From NCBI GenBank assembly GCA_934218695.1, contig CAKQDA010000005.1:1-64000 (forward strand): 64,000 nucleotides of DNA. Direction: 5' to 3'. Origin of the DNA: an uncultured Succinivibrio sp. (GTDB lineage: Bacteria; Pseudomonadota; Gammaproteobacteria; Enterobacterales; Succinivibrionaceae). The position numbers and the translations under genes were made by a program. Shown in pieces: positions 19,412 through 28,000 of this stretch; the stretch's first letter is position 1; every line of letters begins with the position of its first letter. The notes under the pieces are model-generated. The model saw only the letters and a program-made list of their open reading frames with translations. It did no database searches and was not told the DNA's origin.

Positions 19412-19440
19412 AAATGCCCCTTTAGAGGGGCATTTTCATT
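19412..19440 (+). terminator. Rho-independent terminator after gapA
   Basis: AAATGCCCC (19412-19420) pairs with GGGGCATTT (19427-19435) around a 6-nt loop, followed by a T-rich tail. It might weakly serve the convergent pseI gene as well. Confidence 0.9.
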
Positions 19441-19480
19441 TTTGCATATTAGCAAGTAGAAAATTTAATAAAGTTAAGCT

Positions 19481-20500
19481 CTATTCAAAATCCTCTGCAT
19501 TGAGAGGGGTTTTCTCATACAGATCAAGTTTTGCTTTTTTGCCAAGAACATTTGTAAGCAGATATGGCTCAAGTCCTATTCCTGGTCTGACCGAACGAAC
19601 AAAGTTTTCTGTTAAAATCTCACCTTTTTTAATATTTTTGACAAGATAAATAGATCGTCTTCCTGCTCTCATAGGATATTCATCATTCTGAAGTTGAACA
19701 CCGCAAACTCCAAGTGATTTTGAGACCATTTTGCAGTCTCTTACCAGTTTAATCAGATCATCCTTTTCCATTGAAAAAGCACTGTCGACACCGCCATTCT
19801 TTCTATAATCTGTAAAATGCTTTTCTATCATATCAGCGCCAAGAGCTGTTGCAGCTATATCCAGCTCATCCCCTACGGCGTGATTTGATAACCCGCTGCG
19901 GCACTGGTATCTCTCTTTTAAATATGGAATAGAATTCAAATTGAACTTTTCTGGATCAGCCGGATATCTGCTCTCACAGTGAAGTAGTGTCAGATCAGAA
20001 ATTTTTCTTTTTCTTACAACTTCAACGGCTCTGTCTATTTCTTCTAAAGTGGCAAGTCCTGTCGACATTACCATTGGCTTACCTTTCGATGCGCAGTAAT
20101 CAATAAGCCCCACATCATTTAATTCATATGAGGCAATTTTATAGACAGGGCATCCGGCATCTTCAAGGCAGTCAACATCGTCGTATGAAAATGGAGAACT
20201 GAAAAGAAAAATACCATGCTCTTTTGCGTGTTTAAAAAGCGGTTTCATCCACTCACGTGGAGTTTTTGCTTTTTTATACAATTCATAATAAGTCTGTCCG
20301 CCCCATAATCCTCCGTGGAGTTTAAATTCAGGACGATCTGAATCTAATGTCAGTGAATCCTCAGTATAAGTTTGAATTTTTACTGCATCGGCTCCGCATG
20401 CATGAGCTAATTCCATAAGTTCTATTGCTCTGTTTAAAGAACCGTTATGATTTCCTGATAATTCAGCCACAATTACTGGCTTTTTTTTATTCTCGTACAT
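19481..20500 (-). CDS. pseI: Pseudaminic acid synthase (NeuB family)
   Basis: 339 aa. Condenses phosphoenolpyruvate with a 2,4-diacetamido-trideoxy-altrose to give pseudaminic acid, used to glycosylate flagellin or surface polysaccharide. The N-terminal NeuB barrel begins VIVAELSGNHNGSL, then GADAVKIQTYTEDSLTL and LLHCESRYPADPEKFNL; a C-terminal SAF (antifreeze-like) domain starts near residue 283 (RRSIYLVKNIKKGEIL). The pattern TYTEDSLTLD and the YYELYKKAKTP segment favour PseI over NeuB (sialic acid) or LegI. No other pse gene is nearby, so it is an orphan here. AGGTGAAGA gives a good ribosome site. Confidence 0.85.
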   Translation of the reverse strand: MYENKKKPVIVAELSGNHNGSLNRAIELMELAHACGADAVKIQTYTEDSLTLDSDRPEFKLHGGLWGGQTYYELYKKAKTPREWMKPLFKHAKEHGIFLFSSPFSYDDVDCLEDAGCPVYKIASYELNDVGLIDYCASKGKPMVMSTGLATLEEIDRAVEVVRKRKISDLTLLHCESRYPADPEKFNLNSIPYLKERYQCRSGLSNHAVGDELDIAATALGADMIEKHFTDYRKNGGVDSAFSMEKDDLIKLVRDCKMVSKSLGVCGVQLQNDEYPMRAGRRSIYLVKNIKKGEILTENFVRSVRPGIGLEPYLLTNVLGKKAKLDLYEKTPLNAEDFE

Positions 20501-20511
20501 TCTTCACCTGT

Positions 20512-20548
20512 AAAAAACTCCGGTAACTTATTCAGGTTAACGGAGTTT
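20512..20548 (-). terminator. Terminator between htpX and pseI
   Basis: AAACTCCGTTAA with TTACCGGAGTTT on the minus strand (one mismatch, 10-nt loop), followed by a short T-run. It lies in the leader immediately before the pseI ribosome site, so it may set how much htpX transcript reads into pseI. Confidence 0.7.
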
Positions 20549-20599
20549 ACTGTATTTCTTTTAATGTTTCTGCAAAGAGCAGGTATTATAAATGTGAAA

Positions 20600-21493
20600 T
20601 TACATTGAGCGCAAAGCTGCAATTCTCTTATCTAATGGAGGGTGTGACATGAACAGTTCAGATACAGTCACAGGTCCATTAATGCAAAGAGCCTGCATGT
20701 AACTCTGATCTTTTCGCTCCTTTGGCTGAATTCCTCTTTTTAAGGCTTCAAGAGCTGAAATCATACACTCTTTTCCATTTAGCAATGCAGATCCTGCATC
20801 AGCCCTGTATTCTCTAAATCTTGAGAACCACATTAAGATCATAGATGCCAGTAATCCGAATACCATTTGCATAATTGAGTTGATTGTATAAAACATCATT
20901 GAAGAGCCAAATGAAACATTACGATTGTCAGAGTTGTTTCCTCTTGTTGCATTAACAATGGCAAATGCAGCCACGTAAGAGAAGAAGTAAACAAAGGTAT
21001 TGAGAACCCCCTGTAAGAGAGCCATAGTAACCATGTCACCATTTTTGATGTGGGAAATCTCGTGTCCTAAAACACCTGTAACCTCAGACTGACTCATTGA
21101 GTTCAACAAGCCACTGGAAACTGCAACCAAGGCGGCATCCTTTGATGCACCTGTAGCAAATGCGTTTGGATCAGGAGAGTTGTAAATTCCAACCTCAGGC
21201 ATTACCAAACCATCTTTTGCTGTCAGCATTCTTACTGTACTTAAAAGAAATGCTTCCTGCTGATTTTTTGGTGTGGTAATTACCTGAACACCGTAAGCTT
21301 TTTTACACATTGTTTTAGATAAAAACAATGAAATTAAAGATCCTACACACCCGAAAACAGCACACATTACAAGCAAAGAGGCATAACTTTGAGGATCTAT
21401 CTGGATCCCAAAAATATTAAGTAGGACTGAGCCTACAATACTTACAAGTAATAAAACTGCAATTTGCATTGCTACATAAAGTACTATTCTCAT
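20600..21493 (-). CDS. htpX: Inner-membrane zinc metalloprotease HtpX
   Basis: 297 aa, M48B family, close to E. coli HtpX (293 aa). Two N-terminal membrane segments (about 5-25 and 38-58), the zinc site LGHEISHIKNGD, two further membrane segments (about 160-180 and 195-220), and the third ligand region REYRADAGSA. It degrades damaged membrane proteins together with FtsH under envelope stress. GAGGAAACAAAAA precedes the ATG. Its transcript ends at the hairpin before pseI. Confidence 0.96.
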   Translation of the reverse strand: MRIVLYVAMQIAVLLLVSIVGSVLLNIFGIQIDPQSYASLLVMCAVFGCVGSLISLFLSKTMCKKAYGVQVITTPKNQQEAFLLSTVRMLTAKDGLVMPEVGIYNSPDPNAFATGASKDAALVAVSSGLLNSMSQSEVTGVLGHEISHIKNGDMVTMALLQGVLNTFVYFFSYVAAFAIVNATRGNNSDNRNVSFGSSMMFYTINSIMQMVFGLLASMILMWFSRFREYRADAGSALLNGKECMISALEALKRGIQPKERKDQSYMQALCINGPVTVSELFMSHPPLDKRIAALRSM

Positions 21494-21608
21494 TTTTTGT
21501 TTCCTCTGTTTACCAGACAGACTACAGTATTTATCTTATATGTTACTTAGATTATGTTACTTAGATGTAAAAAATTACAACTGCAGTAAGTTTAGTTAAT
21601 TAGTTTTC

Positions 21609-22979
21609 TTAAAGCGAGTTAAGTTCAATGGTAAGATCTTTTTTAACTGATTTTTCACCATCAGAGCTGAGATCAGAATTGATATCTACTCCGTTTAAAG
21701 TTATTTTTTTACCATTTAATTCAAGTATGGTTGAGTAGTGACTTCCATCTGAAGAAACAGCTCCTGTTCTTAAATAATTTTCAAGTCCTACCTTATACTG
21801 AGAATCAACCCATTCATCAACAAATTCGATTGGGGATTTTGCAAAAAGTTTTAGGTAAATGTCTTTTGGTTTCCTATCCGTACTGTCAAAGGAAAATGAG
21901 CCTTTACCCTGAAACCTTGTTTCTTTTCCCTGATGTGAAAAGGAAAAATTCTCAAGATTTACTTTTACAGGCTCTGATAAATTCATAACAAGAGTCTGAA
22001 CAGGATCACCACTGTGCTTTAGAGTCTTTATAAAATTCACAAGGTTAATGCTGTCTAATGAAGTGTCAAAACTCAGTTTAGACAGATCATAGAACGGAAC
22101 AGTCTCGCCTTCTCTGATCCTTGGAAAAGCAAAGTAGGCATCCATAGAGCCTTTTGTATTTATATTCTGAAAACCCTTCTTTCTATTGTCAAAAGATACT
22201 TTTACATTAAAGTTCTTTACAGAAAAACTGTCTCTTAAGGTTTTATCTTTTACTTTATCATCAGGTTTGAAGCCAATCAGATACAGTGTGGAAGCATCTG
22301 CCGACAGTTCATCAAAAGCAATCATAAAAGAATCTAAAGACAGCTTCTTTTCTGATAAGTCAAACTTTGGTTTTGCTGATGTCTTTAAATTCTGAAAAAA
22401 CAGTGAATATGACTCTCGCCCAGAATAGATTTCGCTACCTCTGCACTTAATTCCTGAGAAAGAAATTAGTGCGTTAATCGAATTAAGACTTCTTCCACTG
22501 ACTGATGCTGTGCTGTCACCTATTCTGCATCGTCCGTCCTCAAGATTTAAATCAAATCCTGAAGTTTTTAATGTGGCATCTCCCTTTAATTTCCATGGAT
22601 AGAAATTAACCTCACCTGACATATCAACTGGAGGAAGACCAATCGATGAGAGCAGTTCATCAATATTGCCTTCATAATTCTCTTTATGGAATCTGACTGT
22701 AAATGATGATACAGAAAAACTGATATCAACTGAAAACGTTGCTCTGATATGTCCAAAAGGAGTTTCAGGAACAGAAACATTGATCATACCTTTTTTTGAG
22801 AGCAGAGAGCTTGAAACCGGTCTGTACTCCATTCTGGCATATGGCTGTCTTTCGTTTACAATTCTTAGGGCATCATCGAATTTGCTGTCAAAGATATAGC
22901 CTACAGCAAAAACAGAAACCGTAAGAATGCATAATAAGAAACAAAGAATAAAGACGAGTATCTTTACGGGCTTGCACAT
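21609..22979 (-). CDS. Membrane-anchored hypothetical protein, possibly DUF945/YdgA-like
   Basis: 456 aa. An N-terminal signal anchor (residues 6-28) is followed by a long periplasmic region rich in beta-type hydrophobic patterns. The layout (anchor, then a segment on extending from a Tyr-rich YARMEYRPVSSSLLSKKG stretch, then repeated DISFSVSSF-like strands) recalls the DUF945 (YdgA) family, itself of unclear function. I am not certain of the family. It starts 3 bp after the tyrA stop and so is translated from the mlaA-tyrA message. No catalytic motif is visible. Confidence 0.6.
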   Translation of the reverse strand: MCKPVKILVFILCFLLCILTVSVFAVGYIFDSKFDDALRIVNERQPYARMEYRPVSSSLLSKKGMINVSVPETPFGHIRATFSVDISFSVSSFTVRFHKENYEGNIDELLSSIGLPPVDMSGEVNFYPWKLKGDATLKTSGFDLNLEDGRCRIGDSTASVSGRSLNSINALISFSGIKCRGSEIYSGRESYSLFFQNLKTSAKPKFDLSEKKLSLDSFMIAFDELSADASTLYLIGFKPDDKVKDKTLRDSFSVKNFNVKVSFDNRKKGFQNINTKGSMDAYFAFPRIREGETVPFYDLSKLSFDTSLDSINLVNFIKTLKHSGDPVQTLVMNLSEPVKVNLENFSFSHQGKETRFQGKGSFSFDSTDRKPKDIYLKLFAKSPIEFVDEWVDSQYKVGLENYLRTGAVSSDGSHYSTILELNGKKITLNGVDINSDLSSDGEKSVKKDLTIELNSL

Positions 22980-22981
22980 GG

Positions 22982-24112
22982 TTATCTTTCATCCTGAAGT
23001 TTTGCAAGGATACTACCACTTTCCTTTAGAGCCTCTTCTGAGAAATCTCCAAAATATTTTCTTACATTCAGAAAATTCTCTGTGAAAGTATCCACATCAA
23101 CATCTCTGATAACCTTCAGCTGTTTCTGAAGACTCAGTACAAACTTTTCTATTAACTCATAATTCTGTTTTGACGACATAATAATGTCAGCATAAAGGCG
23201 GGGATCCTGAGCAAAGAGTCGTCCCACCATCATAAGTTCCAAGCGATAAATAGGACTTGATAGATCTTTTAGTTTTTCAAGGTTTGGAGCAATCTCACTT
23301 AAAAAGTTGCCGTAACCATACGTACTAAAGTGGCGAAGAGCCTGAATGATACTCATGGCTCTGTCATGTTCATCAGCAGAACATCTGCAGATACTTGCTC
23401 CCCAGATACGTAACTGCTCCACTAAAAATTCAGATGCTTTTTCATCCCTCTTAGGAACTGTTACCACCACCTGTTTTACAAGACTTTTAACGTCAGGTCC
23501 GAACATAGGATGGAGTCCTAAAACCGGACCTTTGTGATATTTCATCATGGCATCAACTATAGGAGCCTTTACTGATGTGAAATCACAGAGGATCTGATCT
23601 TCTCTTAGCATTGGAGAGAGCTGTTTGATAATATCAACTGTAATATCAATAGGGACAGAGACAATTACTACCTTTGCGTGCTTTAAATATTCAGGGGCCT
23701 TATTCCAGCCTCGATGGCCGAAGGAAAATACCCTATATCCAGATTTTTCAAAGTAATCAGAGAATATACGGCCCATGCCTCCATTTCCGCCAACAATAAC
23801 AACATCACCTTCTGTTTTTAAGCATCGAGGATAATTGAAATCGGTGTTTGAGCATAGCTTGTACGACTCTCTTAAAACCCTTTTCATGATATCTGAAAGC
23901 AGACCCTTTGGAAGGTCATACTCTCTGGCTAATTTTTCACAATTGTCAATTACAAAGGCTTCTCTTTCATGCGAGTAGGCACTTACTCCAAGATCTTTTT
24001 TACAGGAAGCTGCCTTTACAACCAAATCCTGTCGACGTTTTAAAAGACTGGTTAACTCTTTGTCAGTAGCATCAATTTGAGCTCTTACTTTTTCTAAATC
24101 AACTGCACTCAT
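22982..24112 (-). CDS. tyrA: Chorismate mutase / prephenate dehydrogenase (T-protein)
   Basis: 376 aa, bifunctional, as in enteric bacteria (E. coli 373 aa). The N-terminal AroQ chorismate mutase (about 1-90) includes VRAQIDATDKELTSLLKRR. A prephenate dehydrogenase domain follows with the NAD motif VIVGGNGGMGRIFSDYF and GLHPMFGPDVKSL. It makes 4-hydroxyphenylpyruvate for tyrosine and is feedback-inhibited by tyrosine in its relatives. Its ATG overlaps the mlaA stop (TAATG), so translation is coupled to mlaA; pairing with mlaA is unusual compared with the E. coli aroF-tyrA arrangement. Confidence 0.96.
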   Translation of the reverse strand: MSAVDLEKVRAQIDATDKELTSLLKRRQDLVVKAASCKKDLGVSAYSHEREAFVIDNCEKLAREYDLPKGLLSDIMKRVLRESYKLCSNTDFNYPRCLKTEGDVVIVGGNGGMGRIFSDYFEKSGYRVFSFGHRGWNKAPEYLKHAKVVIVSVPIDITVDIIKQLSPMLREDQILCDFTSVKAPIVDAMMKYHKGPVLGLHPMFGPDVKSLVKQVVVTVPKRDEKASEFLVEQLRIWGASICRCSADEHDRAMSIIQALRHFSTYGYGNFLSEIAPNLEKLKDLSSPIYRLELMMVGRLFAQDPRLYADIIMSSKQNYELIEKFVLSLQKQLKVIRDVDVDTFTENFLNVRKYFGDFSEEALKESGSILAKLQDER

Positions 24113-24921
24113 TAGTCATCTATCTCATCTAAATAGTTGTCAACGTTCTGATCTGCCTTGTTCTCCATAGCTGCATCAGGATTTACCCTTCCCTCCTGGT
24201 ACATCAGATAAATCTGGCGCATCTGAGCGTATGGATCAACTGCCTTGTCGATTGCCTCCTCCTGAGGAATTAAAGATGCTCTCGAATCAATACCGTTTAT
24301 TACATAACAGGCAAGCGATGTCCAAGGAGTTACCAAAAGGTATGGCCAGTCATCTGCAACTGATGCATGAAGACTTCTTTCTGTTGCAGGTCCGTATGCA
24401 GGAACCATGATAAAGGCGCCCTGATCAGCACCTGCTTTACCCATAACTGTGTTCATAGACATGGATTTCTGTTCTAATCCTAAATGCTTTGCAACATCTA
24501 TAAGTCCTAGCAGTCCTATAGTCGAATTGATGGAAAAACGTCCTAATGACACACCTGAACTTACAGGTTCGCCCACGAGAATATTATTTACAGTGTTGTT
24601 AAGGTCTGAAATATTAGAAAAGAAATTGTGTACTGAGTTTTTTGCAAAAAGTGGCAATTTTGAGTAACCATGTGCGACAGGTCTTAAAAGATATCTGTCT
24701 AAAACCACATAATTCAATTTCCAGAAAGCATTTCTGCCAATATATTCAAATGAATCAATGGAATTTCCTGGCAGTACAGATAAACCGTAACTGTAATCAG
24801 CGTAGCTTGCTTTTACTGAAATCTGACGTGGAGCCATAGGGCTGTAATTTGAATGAGATGCCTCAGTCTCACTGAAAAGTGCACAAGAAATTAGTGCAGT
24901 ACATAGGATTTTTTTTATCAT
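24112..24921 (-). CDS. mlaA: MlaA (VacJ) outer-membrane phospholipid-transport protein
   Basis: 269 aa. MlaA sits in the outer membrane with porins and removes misplaced phospholipids from the outer leaflet, passing them to MlaC. Family hallmarks: RNAFWKLNYVVLDRYLLRPVAHGY, NFFSNISDLNNTVNNILVG, GRFSINSTIGLLGLIDVA and MVPAYGPATERS. The N-terminus (MIKKILCTALISC) could be a short lipoprotein signal with Cys13, although the hydrophobic core is short; type I cleavage is an alternative. The usual FGQTLG motif is replaced by NTVMGKAG. No other mla genes lie nearby. First gene of the mlaA-tyrA unit. Confidence 0.88.
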   Translation of the reverse strand: MIKKILCTALISCALFSETEASHSNYSPMAPRQISVKASYADYSYGLSVLPGNSIDSFEYIGRNAFWKLNYVVLDRYLLRPVAHGYSKLPLFAKNSVHNFFSNISDLNNTVNNILVGEPVSSGVSLGRFSINSTIGLLGLIDVAKHLGLEQKSMSMNTVMGKAGADQGAFIMVPAYGPATERSLHASVADDWPYLLVTPWTSLACYVINGIDSRASLIPQEEAIDKAVDPYAQMRQIYLMYQEGRVNPDAAMENKADQNVDNYLDEIDD

Positions 24922-25092
24922 ATTGACCTCACGAACATATCTTTATTTTACAACATGAGATGGCTTTTTTCTGTTTTTAACTCATAGATGTTTCAATATA
25001 ATTTCACAAATGAGTCAAAGATCTGCGTATCAAGTTCACTATTTTGTTATGATATACACGAATACGTATATCTAAATAATCAGTAAGCTTCC

Positions 25093-28000
25093 ATGGATAC
25101 TATAGACGTTGATTTAAAGACATCTGTCGACAAGTCCCATACAGATCTAAACAAGACAGAGTCAGGCACAGCAACTGAGAATAAAAAAGCTCAGATCAAT
25201 GCAAATGCCACTGCAAAATATGTAAGTGTTATTTCAAAGCACAAGGGTCTACTGGCTGAATCTCAGTCTAGGACCTTTAACCAGTTGAATTCAAGCCTCA
25301 ATTCCTTTGTCAGGGACAGTTCAGCTATTGCTAAAGAGTCATACAATGAAGACTCAGCCGTCATGGGACACTATAGGAAACTTACTGTACAGGTTATTAA
25401 TAGAGATCCTAATCTGCAGGAGAAAGTTGCAGCTGATCTTTCCTCTCAAAATGAAATGGTGCGTTCTAGAGATGCAGCACAGGTTCTTGAATCAGATTTA
25501 AAGAATCTGCCAAAAGTCCTGTCTGAAGGTACAGTTGCAGGACAGAACCTGGGGAAATTCATCTGCCAGAGTGTTGTAAACCTCACTGATTACGAAAACA
25601 TGGGAGCTGGTTTACAAAGAGATCTGGCAATAAGACAGGTGTTTGCTCCAACAGAGGAACTGTCATTACGTTCAAAGCAGGCTACAGCAGAGGTGCTTTC
25701 AGCATCCATTGCCTATGTAAAAAGCAATCAGCCAGATGTACTTGCTACTCTAAAACCTGATCAGCAGGAGATAGTAAGGGCAAAACCAGGCTCCACAACT
25801 CCTCAGATCATGACCCGCTACCTGCGTCAGGCTTTAGATGAATTTCCTGAAGACTCAACATATCTTGATATCTTCAAGCAGAGCAAAAAGACAGAAGATG
25901 CTGAAGATAGCTTTAAAGATGACGTATCTAAAGATACTGCAAAAAGAATTCATGATCTGATAGCCAAAGCTGCACTTACAGCAAGAAAAGGCAACCTATT
26001 AAATACAAAAGAAGAGATTGGTCTTGAAAAGAATACATTGAACAAGATTGAAACTGTGCCACAGGATGACAGTTCTTCTGAAGAAAAAACTGTTCAGGCA
26101 TCAAAGATGTCCCTGTCGGAACTCTCAGCCAGAGCCGCTAAACTGCAGCAGCAGTTCAGAGAAGAGAGAATGCGTCTTGCCAGTGAAGGCAAATTACCAG
26201 ATCCAGCAGTAAAACAAATCTACCCTTCCGATGACTTTTTGGCAGATAACGAAATTACAAGACAGAAAATAGCTCAGGTTGATCGTGCTATTGATAAAAA
26301 AATTGCTAGCAGCAGTTTACAGAATCAGACAGGAAGAACAGATACTGTCAGAACTGAACCAGCTCTGACAGCTGATGAAATCAAAAAGTTGGCTTTAGAT
26401 GCTGTAAAGGAAGCTCTTAAGGAAACTGTAAAGTCACAAATCGAGGCAAATCAGAATGCAGCAAAACTGGCCGCAACTGAAGCAGTAAACGCTCTGAAGG
26501 AAAGCGTTTTATCTAAATTTGAATCAAATCAGAATATCACTAAGGAAGTGGCCTCACTTGCTGTAAAAGAGGCTTTAGAGCAAAGTACAAAAGCTCAGAT
26601 AGAAGCAAGCCAGAATTCAGCTAAAAAAGCAGTTGAGGAGGCTGTAAACACTTTAAAGGAGAGCATGCTCTCAAAACTGGAAGCAGCTCAGAATTCAACA
26701 AAGGAAATTGCAGCCATTGCAGTAAAAGAAGCTTTAGAACAGAGTTCTAAAAATCAGCTTGAAGCAAATCAGAACTCAGTACGCGATGCTGCAACACAGG
26801 CTGTTAATGCCTTAAAAGAAAGCGTTCTTTCAAAAATTTCAGATAGTGAGAACAATTCAAAGAGTGCTGCAGAAAAAGCTGTAAAAGAAGCTTTAGCCAA
26901 ATTTGAGGAAAGTCAGAATCAGGCAAAAGATGCCACAACTCAGGCTGTAAAAGATCTTAAAGAGAGTGTAAAAGCTCAATTAGAACAGACTCAGACAAGT
27001 GCAAAAGAAGCAGCTGCTCTGGCGGCTAAAACGGTTCTTGAAGAGAATGCAAAGGCACAAAACCAGAGTGCACAGGACACAGCAAAAGAAGCTGTAAGAC
27101 AGGCATTAAAGGAAGCATTAGAAGGAAGTCCGTTAGCAAAGAATGATCTAAGACAGAACGCTTATGAAAATTCTAATGCTTTTAATATATCCTATAGAGG
27201 TTCAACCCTCACCCACTTTGACTCCTACAGCATTGGACCAGAGCTGTCTGTAAAGATCCCTGACGGTATCTCTGAATATTCTAGCGACTCTAAGACAGGA
27301 AGTGACCTTAATTCTGTAAACAGAGAACAGAAAACAGAAGCTTTAAAGGAACAGTTTTTAAAGTCTCAAACACTTCAGGAACAGGATAATGCAAATGACA
27401 GTTCTGAAGATGTCGCTGACAATGAAAATTCAGATGAAAACTCTTCAAAAGTACTGACAGTCGCAAAAGATAAAACTAAAACTGAAGTTGCTGCTGACTC
27501 AAAAGCAAATCTGAATTCAGTAAAAGCTCAAACAGTAGTTTCCAGCGAAAATGTCAAGACAGATGCAGACGAGAATGCTGCAGAAACAGCAGATGATGCA
27601 AAGACCGCTGCAGACGGAGATGAAGCTGACAGAGATAATACAGTCAGTGAAACACCCGCTGTTTCTGACAGGAATACTCTAAAAAAAGCTGAAACAGCAA
27701 CTGACGAATCTGTTCAGAAAGAGCCGTCTTTTGATTTTGAAAACGATATTGCTAAGGAGACAGCTGAAACTCTTTCAAATGAAAGTAACCCCCAGTCATC
27801 CCCAGATACTGACAAGAGCAGTGCAGCCAGTGATGCCTCATCAAACATATCTTTGAGTCAAAATGGCAGTGCTTTAATTACAGGCAACACTGAAGACGAC
27901 TCATCTTCAGATAAGACTCCTTTTACAGGCACCACTTCTGATAAGACGCTTAACATTACAGATGGCGATACTGGCAGTCTGCCTCAGGATGATTACAGAG

